A stretch of 64,000 bases of DNA from contig NZ_JAFFQD010000001.1 of the NCBI RefSeq assembly GCF_016918565.1, forward strand, positions 310,001 to 374,000, given 5' to 3'. Position 1 is the first letter of the stretch, and each line of letters opens with the position of its first letter. The stretch is from Desulfogranum marinum. Lineage in GTDB: Bacteria; Desulfobacterota; Desulfobulbia; Desulfobulbales; Desulfobulbaceae. The notes beneath the pieces were generated by a model. It worked only from the letters and a program-made list of their open reading frames with translations, searched no databases and had not been told where the DNA came from. This document shows, in pieces, positions 36,117 through 45,366 of this stretch. A program made the translations under genes and the position numbers.

Positions 36117-37497
36117 CGATATTCTGGTCATCGCCATGATGCTGACCTTCATAGGTCTACTGTTCACCGGGTTTCCCATTGCCCTGATTCTGGGGGGAGT
36201 GGCCATGCTGTTTACCCTGGTTGGCTATCTTTCCGATATGTATCTGGACACCATGACCGGTCTGGATTTTATGGCTATCGGGATGGTGGTCAACCGCATG
36301 TTTGCCACCATGAGCAACTGGATCATGGTGGCGCTGCCCATGTTTATTTTCATGGGCCTTATGCTGGATCGTTCCGGCATTGCCGAAAAAATGATGCACA
36401 GCATACAAGCGCTTTTCGGCAAGGTGCGCGGGGGGCTTGCGGTTACCGTCACCCTGATCGGCATTATCCTGGCGGCAAGCACCGGTATCATAGGTGCATC
36501 AGTGGTACTTTTGGGGCTCTTGAGCCTGCCGGTCATGCTCAAGCAGGGGTACTCCAAGACACTGTCCATCGGCACGATTTGCGGCGCAGGTACGCTGGGC
36601 ATCCTGATTCCCCCCAGTATCATGCTGGTCATGATGGCCGACCGTCTGGGCCTGTCTGTGGGCGACCTGTTTATGGGCGCACTGTTTCCTGGCCTGCTTT
36701 TGGGCACTCTTTATATTGTTTATATTTTAGTCCTGGCACTGATTAAACCAGGTGAGGCCCCCCTGCCGGAAGCCCAGGCCGACACCAGGATGGATGTCTG
36801 GCTTGTACTCAAGGTGCTGTGGACCTGTATTCCACCTGTCATACTTATTTTCACGGTGTTGGGCAGCATTTTTTTCGGGGTTGCCACCCCAACGGAAGCC
36901 AGCGGCATTGGTGCCGTGGGCGCGTTGGTGCTGACCGTGGTTAACAGGCGAATGAGCCTGACCGTTCTTAAAGAAGTGGTGTATCAAACCTTCAGCACCA
37001 CGGCCTATATTTTTGCGATCGTACTCGGAGCCACCTGTTTCGCTCTGGTGCTCAGGGAACTGGGCGGAGACGCGTTCGTTGAAAATGCCTTAACCAGTCT
37101 GCCGTTGGGCCCTTATGGTTTGGTGGCTGTTATCCTGGGTGTGGTCTTTCTGCTGGGATTTTTCCTGGACTGGATTGAGATCACCTTGATCATCCTACCG
37201 CTCCTGGCGCCCATCGTGCCCAACTTAGGGTTGGACATCGGCCACTGGCCCCATCTGGATAATCCCACCCTGATCTGGTTTGCCATCCTGGTGGCAGTAA
37301 CCCTGCAGACTTCGTTTCTCACGCCTCCGGTGGGATTCGCACTTTTCTATCTTCGCGGGGTGTGCCCCCCTGAGATAGAACTGCGCGATCTTTACAAAGG
37401 GGTGATTCCCTTTATCATACTGCAGGTCATCGGCCTTTTGCTGGTGGTTTTCTGGCCCGAGCTGGTGTTGTGGCTGCCTTCTGTGGCGTATCAGTAA
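36106..37497 (+). CDS. TRAP transporter large membrane subunit DctM
   Basis: This 463-residue protein has about 12 helices and is the sodium-driven transport subunit. Typical stretches are MFIFMGLMLDRSGIAEKM, GTLGILIPPSIMLVMMADR and FLDWIEITLIILPLLAPIV. The tail VTLQTSFLTPPVGFALFYLR is the C-terminal signature of the family. It completes a tripartite importer next to the 2-hydroxyacid dehydrogenase genes. Confidence 0.95.
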   Translation: MEPNDILVIAMMLTFIGLLFTGFPIALILGGVAMLFTLVGYLSDMYLDTMTGLDFMAIGMVVNRMFATMSNWIMVALPMFIFMGLMLDRSGIAEKMMHSIQALFGKVRGGLAVTVTLIGIILAASTGIIGASVVLLGLLSLPVMLKQGYSKTLSIGTICGAGTLGILIPPSIMLVMMADRLGLSVGDLFMGALFPGLLLGTLYIVYILVLALIKPGEAPLPEAQADTRMDVWLVLKVLWTCIPPVILIFTVLGSIFFGVATPTEASGIGAVGALVLTVVNRRMSLTVLKEVVYQTFSTTAYIFAIVLGATCFALVLRELGGDAFVENALTSLPLGPYGLVAVILGVVFLLGFFLDWIEITLIILPLLAPIVPNLGLDIGHWPHLDNPTLIWFAILVAVTLQTSFLTPPVGFALFYLRGVCPPEIELRDLYKGVIPFIILQVIGLLLVVFWPELVLWLPSVAYQ

Positions 37498-37578
37498 AAA
37501 TCAGATCATAACAAACAAAATCCTGATGCGTTTTCAGAGTACCTATCCAAAAGTTTCTTGCAATGTCGGTAGATTTCA

Positions 37579-38826
37579 TCACTCAACTCCAGTTAAAACT
37601 TTTTGAACCCCTCTTTTCATTTGCACCATCCGAGTTTCCAGGTCGCCGGTGTATCCCAAAGCAATCCTGAGCAGTCCTGGTGATAAGCCCATCTTCTGCT
37701 GGTCTTCAGTCTTGATCTCGGAAGATGTGGAGGAGCCGGAGCAGCTGATCAGCGTATCGAAATACCCAAGGGAAACGGCAATCATGCCAAAAGATTCTTC
37801 GTTCTGCAGTACATCCATCAATTCTTCCGCTTTTTCCCGTGTTCCACAGTCAATGGTCAGAATGCCACCTAAGCCATATCCGTCATTGCCTAATTCCTGA
37901 GCTTTTTCATGTTGGGGATGCTCCGGTAAGCCGGGATAGCAAACCTTGACGTCCATCTGTTTCAGCATTTGCGCCATTGCTTGCCCTCTTCTACTGTGCT
38001 CCCGCATACGGATGGGAAGATGTGGGATCCGCTGCAGGATATCAAAAGCTACCCGAGGATCCATAGTCGGTCCCAGCAGCATGATTCGGCCGGTATGCAG
38101 ATCCATTAAATCCTGGATAAAGGACTTATCTGCGCAGACCGCGCCTGCGATTAGGTCACTGGCCCCGTTGATGTACTTTGTCAACGAATACACCACCACA
38201 TCGGCACCGAGGATCTTGGGCGTAAAAATCAGCGGTGAAAAGGTATTGTCTACCACCAACTTGATATCCCTTTGGTGTGCTGTTTCTGCAAGCGCAGGGA
38301 TATCAGCAATTTTAAGGGTGGGGTTACCCATGGTTTCCGTGTAAATCACTTTTGTTTGTTGCGTCATTGCAGCTTTAACCGCTTCAAGATCCGTGATATC
38401 AACAAAAGTTGTTCTGATATTCATCTGGGGTAAAAGGGATTCAAAGAGAGCATGGGTCCCTCCATATATACTTTCACTGGCCACAATATGATCGCCGCTG
38501 TTACATATTTGCAGGATAGTACAGGATATGGCTGACATGCCGCTGGCTGTGCAGATTGCGGCTTCAGTACCTTCCATGGCGGCAAGATAACGGGACAGAA
38601 CATCTACAGTAGGATTGAAATGGCGACTGTACAAGAAACACCCACCTTGTTCAGGGCCTCTGAGACCAGCAAAAATTTCCGGCATGGTTTTGGGGTGCAT
38701 GACCGTAAATGTAGAAGACCTTGAAATGGATGGGGCAACACCGCCGTGTTCTCCGAATTCTCTACGCGCTTTTAATAGTGCATGCTCAGGGTTGTAAGCT
38801 TCCATAGTTAACCTCTGGTGACTCAT
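37579..38826 (-). CDS. Cys/Met-metabolism PLP enzyme, methionine gamma-lyase-like
   Basis: This 415-residue gamma-family PLP enzyme has YSRHFNPTVDVLSRYLAAMEG (phosphate site), SGMSAISCTILQ and VVDNTFSPLIFTPKILGADVVVYSLTKYINGASD, with the PLP lysine in SLTKYI. The cysteine next to the active site in methionine gamma-lyases may correspond to one in AICTASGM, which I cannot confirm. It would split methionine or homocysteine-like substrates to a thiol, ammonia and 2-oxobutyrate. It is divergent from an Lrp-type regulator 121 bases away, a common pairing. Confidence 0.85.
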   Translation of the reverse strand: MSHQRLTMEAYNPEHALLKARREFGEHGGVAPSISRSSTFTVMHPKTMPEIFAGLRGPEQGGCFLYSRHFNPTVDVLSRYLAAMEGTEAAICTASGMSAISCTILQICNSGDHIVASESIYGGTHALFESLLPQMNIRTTFVDITDLEAVKAAMTQQTKVIYTETMGNPTLKIADIPALAETAHQRDIKLVVDNTFSPLIFTPKILGADVVVYSLTKYINGASDLIAGAVCADKSFIQDLMDLHTGRIMLLGPTMDPRVAFDILQRIPHLPIRMREHSRRGQAMAQMLKQMDVKVCYPGLPEHPQHEKAQELGNDGYGLGGILTIDCGTREKAEELMDVLQNEESFGMIAVSLGYFDTLISCSGSSTSSEIKTEDQQKMGLSPGLLRIALGYTGDLETRMVQMKRGVQKVLTGVE

Positions 38827-38947
38827 TAAAATGAAGGATTCAATGAAAACTTTACCATCTAATCATTGGAATATCCTTGCTTTTCCTTCTTAATATAAGG
38901 CAATATTCGAAAGATTATTTCATTTTTAACCGCACAGAGGAAATAAA

Positions 38948-39436
38948 TTGCCAAAACATAAAATTGATGAAACAGATTGCGCCATACTCAACCTGCTCCA
39001 AGAAGATGGTCGAGCACCCAACGTAAAACTGGCAGAGACACTCAATTTGAGCGAAACACCCTGTTGGCGTAGACTTAAACGCCTCGAAGAAGAGGGGTAC
39101 ATTCAGGCCTATCAGGCTAACCTGAATCGTAAGCTTTTAGGCTTTGGGGTATTGGCTTTTGTGGAAATCAGTTTTTCCACACATATGGAGCAAACTTTGG
39201 TTAAATTTGAACAGGCTGTTCAGGAAATCCCAGAAGTCTTGTTTTGCCACAATATCTCAGGAGAGTCGGATTACCTGTTGCAGGTCGTGACGGAAAACTT
39301 GGAGTCTTATGAAAAATTATCACGAAATGTTATCCGACGGCTTCCAGGAGTAACGTCGGTAAAAACAAGTTTTGCTTTAAAAGAAATAAAAGCGTCGACA
39401 AAGTTGCCGGTATCTACTAGTCGGAATTTCTCATGA
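38948..39436 (+). CDS. Lrp/AsnC-family transcriptional regulator
   Basis: This 162-residue protein has an N-terminal winged helix-turn-helix (ILNLLQEDGRAPNVKLAETLNLSETPCWRRLKRLEEEG) and a C-terminal RAM/AsnC ligand domain (FCHNISGESDYLLQVVTENLESYEKL). The start is TTG 38948 after an AGAGG site. It probably controls the divergent methionine gamma-lyase-like gene and perhaps the downstream aminotransferase, with an amino acid as effector. The last residues and stop codon are encoded by the arm of a repeat. Confidence 0.92.
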   Translation: MPKHKIDETDCAILNLLQEDGRAPNVKLAETLNLSETPCWRRLKRLEEEGYIQAYQANLNRKLLGFGVLAFVEISFSTHMEQTLVKFEQAVQEIPEVLFCHNISGESDYLLQVVTENLESYEKLSRNVIRRLPGVTSVKTSFALKEIKASTKLPVSTSRNFS

Positions 39437-39438
39437 CC
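39423..39438 (+). repeat. Left arm of dispersed inverted repeat
   Basis: GGAATTTCTCATGACC is nearly identical to the outer arm at 30838-30853. An inverted copy with a few mismatches lies at 41033-41048, so the pair brackets the aminotransferase gene. Confidence 0.55.
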
Positions 39439-39551
39439 ATTTTGCCTTTTTATTAAAAGACCAATTAGTTCAAATTTATACTATTTCAATCAATCAGATA
39501 GAAAATGAACAAAATGCTCATTTTTTTATAATATCAAGTGGAGATCAACTC

Positions 39552-40727
39552 ATGTTACATAACTTATCTACTATGGCTGGAGACCCTCTATGGGAGCTGA
39601 CTAGCCTGTTTAACCAAGACAATCGAAAAGAAAAAGTTAACCTGATTGTCGGCGTTTATCGGGATGAAACAGGAGTAACTCCCGTTATGCAGGTTGTGAA
39701 GGACGCTGAGCACGAATTAGCAAAACAAGCGAAATCAAAGTGTTACGGCGAATTATCCGGCAATCTGAAGTTTAATGACCAGATAGCCAGTTTCCTATTG
39801 GGTGACAGTGAGAATCTTAACAGGCAGTGCACCATTCAAACCGTGGGTGGTACTGGTGCTTTACGATTGCTCGCAGAGTTCGTTGCTCACCTTTCCCCAG
39901 ATTCTATTATCTGGAACACAGATCCCGGCTACATCAATCACAAGCCAATAATGGAGAGTGTTGGTCTTACAGTAAAGCCATTTAGATGGCAGCAGCAAGC
40001 AGGAGAACTGGATATTCAAACTTGTCTCACCGACTTGGAAGATGCACATGAGGGGGATATCGTATTGCTCCATGGATGTTGCCATAATCCAACCGGAATT
40101 GACCCAACCCCTGAGCAATGGCAACAGTTTGCTGATGTTTTTAAAGCAAAGGGCATTGTTCCCCTTGTCGATATTGCCTATCAGGGATTTGCTGAAGCTC
40201 CTGACAAGGATGCAGCAGGATTAAGGTTGTTTGTTGACCAACTGGACCTGGTCCTTGTTGCAGCCAGTTGCTCAAAGAATATGGGGCTTTACTGTGAACG
40301 AACCGGGGCTGCAATGATAGTAACACCTGACTCCAATAAGTTGCAGAGCATCCGTACCCTTCTGGAGTCTCTTACTCGTGCAAACTACTCGATGCCGCCG
40401 GAACACGGCGCTGCTGTTGCCAACTTGTTATTCGACAACCCCGTTCCATGGCTGAATGAATTATCGGTTTATCGAAACCGTATTAAGCAAACTCGTCAGA
40501 AGTTGGGGGCTATTCTGGCCGATCTCAACGCTGCACCCGAACTACAGCTCATTTCGCAACAAAACGGTATGTTTTCCATGCTCCCTCTCACCAAAGAACA
40601 GATGGCTGTGTTGCGAGAGAAGTATGCTATTTATGGAGTGACCAATGGTCGTATCAATATTGCAGGGCTAAAACAATCACAAATTGAGCCTCTTGCTGAA
40701 GCTCTCGTTGGTGTAATGAACCAATAA
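39552..40727 (+). CDS. Class I aminotransferase, aspartate/aromatic (AspC/TyrB) type
   Basis: This 391-residue PLP enzyme is of the AspC/TyrB subgroup. It shows VNLIVGVYRDETG near the start, the QTVGGTGALRL cofactor-phosphate motif, LLHGCCHNPTGIDPT and the PLP lysine in ASCSKNMGLYCERTG. The terminal arginine that binds the substrate carboxylate should lie in GRINIAGL. It interconverts aspartate or aromatic amino acids with their 2-oxo acids. The Lrp-type gene upstream fits amino-acid control. It is enclosed by an inverted-repeat pair. Confidence 0.92.
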   Translation: MLHNLSTMAGDPLWELTSLFNQDNRKEKVNLIVGVYRDETGVTPVMQVVKDAEHELAKQAKSKCYGELSGNLKFNDQIASFLLGDSENLNRQCTIQTVGGTGALRLLAEFVAHLSPDSIIWNTDPGYINHKPIMESVGLTVKPFRWQQQAGELDIQTCLTDLEDAHEGDIVLLHGCCHNPTGIDPTPEQWQQFADVFKAKGIVPLVDIAYQGFAEAPDKDAAGLRLFVDQLDLVLVAASCSKNMGLYCERTGAAMIVTPDSNKLQSIRTLLESLTRANYSMPPEHGAAVANLLFDNPVPWLNELSVYRNRIKQTRQKLGAILADLNAAPELQLISQQNGMFSMLPLTKEQMAVLREKYAIYGVTNGRINIAGLKQSQIEPLAEALVGVMNQ

Positions 40728-40818
40728 AACAGTACGAATAGTCATAACCGAAATTTGTGATACAGGGGCATAAATGCATAATATTTTTTGCTCACTTTTT
40801 CTAGCCCCGATTTTTCAT

Positions 40819-40930
40819 CAATAAAATTTTTCGCAGGGCAAGGCACAAACCGCGCAACAGGTAAGCGAAGACTCCGGTAATAAACTACCGCAAGCGGTTA
40901 GTAGCTTAGATCCTGCGGAAAAATCTATTG
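40819..40930. repeat. Palindromic repeat downstream of the aminotransferase gene
   Basis: A 19-bp arm at 40819-40837 (CAATAAAATTTTTCGCAGG) pairs with 40912-40930 with two mismatches. Between them lie CAGGTAAGCGAAGACTCCGG (40858-40877), the internal motif of the MITE family, and a small hairpin around ACTACCGC/GCGGTTAGT. The 418-base gap from 40728 to 41145 contains no gene. Confidence 0.6.
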
Positions 40931-41032
40931 GCCCGAAAGGGAAACCTTTTGATTGAAAACGAAAAATAGACGGTTAATTAAAACACTCTTCTTTAAACAA
41001 TAATATCAATTATTTGAGTGTAAAATCAAAAC

Positions 41033-41048
41033 GTTCATAAGGAATTCG
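41033..41048 (-). repeat. Right arm of dispersed inverted repeat
   Basis: GTTCATAAGGAATTCG is the inverted partner (two mismatches to the consensus) of CGAATTTCTCATGAAC, seen at 30.8 kb and 39.4 kb. Confidence 0.5.
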
Positions 41049-41145
41049 AGCTGGTGAAGTGTCGGATACAGTAAAAAATATTTGATATTGCCGGCTATCG
41101 CTTGCATCATACTTGCGTTTTCGGGCCAAACCCGAGGCCGCCTGC

Positions 41146-41757
41146 TTATTCTTTCCTTGTGGGCTGGTTCGTCTTCTTCATGAACAGATCCAGCTCCTTG
41201 ATCTTTTTCTTGTAACATTCCGGACAGATACCATGGCTCAAGTCACTGCCTGTGGTCTTGCTCAGATACTTTTCAATGCTAATCCAGTTTTCCCCTTTTT
41301 CTTTTGTTGTCGAACTGTCATCACGTATTTTTTTACATTCGCTGCAAATGGACAACAGGTTTTCATACATTTTAAGAGTTTTCTCCATTTTCTGCATGGC
41401 CAGACAACGTCCAACTCGAAGAATCATCTCATCATAGTCGTAAGGTTTCAGCAAGTAGTCTGTTGCCCCTAGCCGCAGCGCAGCGATTGCCGACTCCAAC
41501 CGCCCGTAACCGGTAAGAATAAATACAGCCTGCTCTGGACGCTTTTGCTTGATAGCATCCAGTAAATCAAGACCGTTCATTTCTCCCATTATAAGATCGG
41601 TAATAATGAGAGAATATTCCTTCTTGGCCAGCTTTTGCAAGGCGATCTCGCCCCCTTCTGCAGAATCTACCAAATATCCCTGGTCGAGTAGGTCCTGCTG
41701 CAGGGTATGGCGTACAATGGGCTCATCATCTACTATTAAAATGGAATGTTGTTCCAT
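41146..41757 (-). CDS. Response regulator with C-terminal CxxC module
   Basis: This 203-residue protein has an N-terminal receiver domain with LIVDDEP, phosphoacceptor D54 (IITDLIMGEMNG) and the lysine in YLLKPYD. A short helix leads to a C-terminal module: ICSECKKIRDD, then WISIEKYLSK, then LSHGICPECYKKK. This CxxC...SHGxCPxC unit is common at the end of such regulators and probably binds zinc. The ATG overlaps the stop of the upstream kinase gene (TAATG), so this is its cognate regulator. Confidence 0.92.
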   Translation of the reverse strand: MEQHSILIVDDEPIVRHTLQQDLLDQGYLVDSAEGGEIALQKLAKKEYSLIITDLIMGEMNGLDLLDAIKQKRPEQAVFILTGYGRLESAIAALRLGATDYLLKPYDYDEMILRVGRCLAMQKMEKTLKMYENLLSICSECKKIRDDSSTTKEKGENWISIEKYLSKTTGSDLSHGICPECYKKKIKELDLFMKKTNQPTRKE

Positions 41758-44078
41758 TAGTACCTCACCGTATTTGAAAGTGGCTCAACAGGCAGCAATA
41801 CCTTAACCACCGTTCCTTTCCCAGGGGTAGCTTGCACATTGACATCACCGCCATGATTTCGAACAATACTCTGCGACATGGCAAGCCCTGCTCCCCCTCC
41901 TCTTTTCGCAGAACAGGAAGAATCAAGTGGATCCCAAAGCCCCATGACTTCCTCTGCGTTAAGCCCTTGGCCATCATCGGCTATAACTAGTTCGATGTGG
42001 TCGGCGTGACGAGTTGTGGTCAGAATAATAGAGCCTCCGGTTTCCGGTATGCTATTTATGCTTCTGATGATCAAAGAAAGACAAACCTGCTTGAGCTGAT
42101 CCTTTGCCCCTACCACCTGAAGCGTCCCTGTGTAGGCAAAATTAAGCGACACCTTATTCTGCTTAAGATATTTCTTTAAAAACAATGCAACACTGTCCAG
42201 CATTGTATGCAGGTCAAATGCAACTTTTTCTGTTGTTGGCGGCACACTGAAATTTTGAAGATCGCGTACCATTTGCTCGATCCGTTTACATTCATCCAGA
42301 GCCAGCTGCATGAGAGAGGACTCCATCTCACCCATATCAGCCTTGCGAAGTACTCGCTGCAGAACATTCTTTATGCCACAGACAGGACTATTAAATTCAT
42401 GGGTAATCGAAGCTGTCAAGGCACCGATTGCGCTGAATTTTTCCGCCTGTATCAGTTGTTTTTGCGTATGTTCTAAATCTCTCTGGATTTTTCTCTGAGC
42501 CGAAATATCCAAAAAAGTAAGCACTATCCCTTTTAACTTTCCAGCGGTGTCCTTGAATGGGACAGCATGCACTGTACAAATCTTTTCCTGCCCATTAATG
42601 GTACGTTCAACATCCTCCACTATGTTTGCAGCCCCTGCTGCAAACATTTTTAAATAACACTTGGCAGTGTGGCAATGGTTGCATAACCACAACTCTTCAC
42701 CCGTTTTTCCCAGTATATTTTCTTCGCTCAAGCCAAGGAAATGGCAAAAGGCCTGATTCACCCTGACGACTCGACACGCAGTTGAAAGCAGGCAAAGAGG
42801 AATGGCAACGTTATAGATCTGATCAAGTTCATTATACGCCTGTAAGGCTTCTCTTTCGGCCTGTTTTGCGGCAGTAATGTCAAAAGCAGTAACAAGCAAA
42901 TCGCCCTGAGCTTGATTTTCCTTCACAACTGACTGTACACTTAACAATACGTTACAATACGTATTGTCCTTCCTGCGCCACAGTCTTTCAACGGGCTGGT
43001 TACTATCGTCCTGATCACTATTGTTGTTCATCTCAACAACGGAATTGGCTCTGTCGGAAGAGGTGAAAAGCATCTCCCACTGTTTACCGACCAGCTCTTC
43101 AGCCTTATACCCGGTAAGTTTCTCCATGGTGTCATTGACATAGCTGAATATGCCTTGGCTGACAATACCGATTCCCGCTGCAACGGTATCCAGTGCATTT
43201 TGCAAGAGCTGAGTATTTATAAACAGTTCCCGGGTTCGGATTTCAACCATCTTTATCAAACGCTGATTGAACAAATGGAGTTTTTCTTCATACTGTTTTC
43301 GTTCTGATATATCTCGCACTATCCCCTGAACGCCTGCAATCCCCTCTTTTTTATAGTAAGGGGTTGCATGAATCTCCATCCACACAGGCATCCCGTCTTT
43401 GCCGAATGTATGCAGAATGAGGCTTTCCTTGTCCTTACCTGCAAGCAGTTCTGAAAATGCTTTACCGGCAAGTGCATGATCTTCATGGGCTATACCTGAA
43501 AGGTAATGACGGCCATCCCACTCCTCGTGATTGACACCGAGCAACACACTGCTTGCAGGCGACAGGTACGTAATGCGCCCTGTTCTGTCGAGCCTGAAAA
43601 AAACATCCTGCGATGTTTCAGCAAAGGAACGAAAAAGAGCTTCACTCTGCTCTAGTTGCTGCTGCTGTTTCCTTTGCCTGGTGACTATTCTACCGCTGCC
43701 CATAGTACCGATCAGTGTCCCCTGGTCATCAAAAAGCGGTGATTTATATACATCCAGATAAAGAAATTTACCTTGGACGTTGCCAAACTCATCAAAGCGT
43801 TGCGCTTTGCGCTCTTTGATAACAACCTGATCTGAATCCATACACAGTTCGCCAAAGGTATGCCAGTTGGGATTGTCAGGGTAAAGTGCCCGTTGTCGAT
43901 GGGCAAAAAAGAGATCTGTTTTTCCCAAAGGCTCTTCTATCCCGTCGGCGATCAGCAATTTTTCGCAGACGACACTGTTGACAAAAATATATCGCCCTTC
44001 CAGGTCTTTTGCCCACAGAAGATCCGTAGAATTTTCTGCAAGTAAGCGGTATATACTGTCCTTAGGTAAATTATTCAT
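41757..44078 (-). CDS. Multi-PAS sensor histidine kinase
   Basis: This is a 773-residue soluble kinase. At least four PAS domains occupy about residues 8-130, 145-265, 300-415 and 425-535, with coiled-coil links. The fourth has a cysteine- and histidine-rich segment (LWLCNHCHTAKC) that could bind a metal or heme. The phosphoacceptor is in SITHEFNSPVCG. The ATPase domain has IADDGQGL and GGGAGLAMSQSIV, with an N-box that is weak (SLIIRSINSI, no Asn-Ala pair). It is translationally coupled to the response regulator downstream. Confidence 0.9.
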   Translation of the reverse strand: MNNLPKDSIYRLLAENSTDLLWAKDLEGRYIFVNSVVCEKLLIADGIEEPLGKTDLFFAHRQRALYPDNPNWHTFGELCMDSDQVVIKERKAQRFDEFGNVQGKFLYLDVYKSPLFDDQGTLIGTMGSGRIVTRQRKQQQQLEQSEALFRSFAETSQDVFFRLDRTGRITYLSPASSVLLGVNHEEWDGRHYLSGIAHEDHALAGKAFSELLAGKDKESLILHTFGKDGMPVWMEIHATPYYKKEGIAGVQGIVRDISERKQYEEKLHLFNQRLIKMVEIRTRELFINTQLLQNALDTVAAGIGIVSQGIFSYVNDTMEKLTGYKAEELVGKQWEMLFTSSDRANSVVEMNNNSDQDDSNQPVERLWRRKDNTYCNVLLSVQSVVKENQAQGDLLVTAFDITAAKQAEREALQAYNELDQIYNVAIPLCLLSTACRVVRVNQAFCHFLGLSEENILGKTGEELWLCNHCHTAKCYLKMFAAGAANIVEDVERTINGQEKICTVHAVPFKDTAGKLKGIVLTFLDISAQRKIQRDLEHTQKQLIQAEKFSAIGALTASITHEFNSPVCGIKNVLQRVLRKADMGEMESSLMQLALDECKRIEQMVRDLQNFSVPPTTEKVAFDLHTMLDSVALFLKKYLKQNKVSLNFAYTGTLQVVGAKDQLKQVCLSLIIRSINSIPETGGSIILTTTRHADHIELVIADDGQGLNAEEVMGLWDPLDSSCSAKRGGGAGLAMSQSIVRNHGGDVNVQATPGKGTVVKVLLPVEPLSNTVRY

Positions 44079-44293
44079 GGCATGAGCAATGGTATTTATC
44101 CTGACGGGGTTGCAATTATTAGCCTTTGTGAAACAACGCTACACAACAAACCTTGTGCAAAAAGGACAAACATACAAATACACAAAAAGAATCAAGTACA
44201 TAGTAGCTGTGACACGTTTGCAAAACAAGTGAAAACAGCCCATACCCAGAGTGAAAACCGGAATACTTCATGGCTCATCCCCCCGAGCTCTGG

Positions 44294-45361
44294 TCAGGCG
44301 AGCCTAAGAAGAAAATCAGCTATATGTTCGGCACCGTTCTCCTGGACCGGAAAAAACGCCTGCCCCTTGAGTGCGATAAGATCATCAAGTTCCTCCGCCC
44401 ACCTGCCGCTGTAAAACGCTTCTCTTGTTATCTGCTTCGAGGCCATATGCTCTGCCGCAAACTTGCACAACACTTCAGCCTCCGGAAAATAAGGCCTGGA
44501 TATGTAGGCAAACACACTTCCTGCCTGATAAACCTCGGCCAGGGTGGAATAACCGACTTTGCCAACCACGATATCAGCTGCTGCTACAAGATCCGGATGA
44601 TACACTGAAGAGCACCGGTCAAGATAACAAATATTGCCATCATTTATCGTTGGCCCCTCATTGCCCGTGACGACAAACGAGTACCCTTTTTTGGCCCGTA
44701 CCCCTACCGAGGAAAAGGAATCCCGATTCGTACCGCCCATGGTAACAAGTACCAGTTTGTCGCTGCCTTGACTAAATCTGCTCCGCAACGCCGGCGCTGA
44801 TGCTTTTATACTCCTTGCAACCGGCGGGACACGGCAATCACAGCCTATAGACAGGCAGACAGGTTCTGTCTGCACGTGAAAATCGGCCTGTTGAAAAAGG
44901 TGATCGAGATAGTCTATGTGGCTACGAAGGGAGGCACTTTTCTGTTCATAAGCCGCATAGATCCAATCCCATGTAAAATTTTCCACCAATATCGAAGGAA
45001 TTTTTGCCTGTTTTGCAGCCAGGATTCCCAATGGCGCAATATCGCAAATCACCATTCGACATTGAGAAAAGAAAGCAGCGCAAGCCTCTATTTTTGACCG
45101 AGTCAAAGGATAGAAAGTATCCAGGGCTGCTGCTGTGGCTGGAATATTCTCCTCCAGTCCCGTCAGCTGCACCATGCCGATATCAGTGAGTATGGAATGA
45201 TAGTTGAAGGGGGCCTGCAAAGATTGGCTGAAAAACCATTTCGGAACAGTGGTGGCAATAACAAACTCCACACTCTCTCTTTTAGCCAGAGCCTGCATCA
45301 CCGCTACGGCTCTAGCTGCATGCCCGAAGCCATGAGAGGTAATGCAAAAGCCTATCTTCAT
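44294..45361 (-). CDS. MurG-like (GT-B) glycosyltransferase family protein
   Basis: This 355-residue protein begins KIGFCITSHGFGHAARAVAVMQ, with the glycine/histidine-rich loop of GT-B enzymes. Its C-terminal half has LVLVTMGGTN and the donor-site-like DIVVGKVGYSTLAEVYQAG. It resembles the glycosyltransferase-like half of plant arabinokinases and bacterial relatives of MurG. Donor and acceptor are unknown. Its gene ends 215 bases before the multi-PAS kinase gene and follows a membrane kinase gene by 5 bases. Confidence 0.75.
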   Translation of the reverse strand: MKIGFCITSHGFGHAARAVAVMQALAKRESVEFVIATTVPKWFFSQSLQAPFNYHSILTDIGMVQLTGLEENIPATAAALDTFYPLTRSKIEACAAFFSQCRMVICDIAPLGILAAKQAKIPSILVENFTWDWIYAAYEQKSASLRSHIDYLDHLFQQADFHVQTEPVCLSIGCDCRVPPVARSIKASAPALRSRFSQGSDKLVLVTMGGTNRDSFSSVGVRAKKGYSFVVTGNEGPTINDGNICYLDRCSSVYHPDLVAAADIVVGKVGYSTLAEVYQAGSVFAYISRPYFPEAEVLCKFAAEHMASKQITREAFYSGRWAEELDDLIALKGQAFFPVQENGAEHIADFLLRLA

Positions 45362-45366
45362 GGGCC

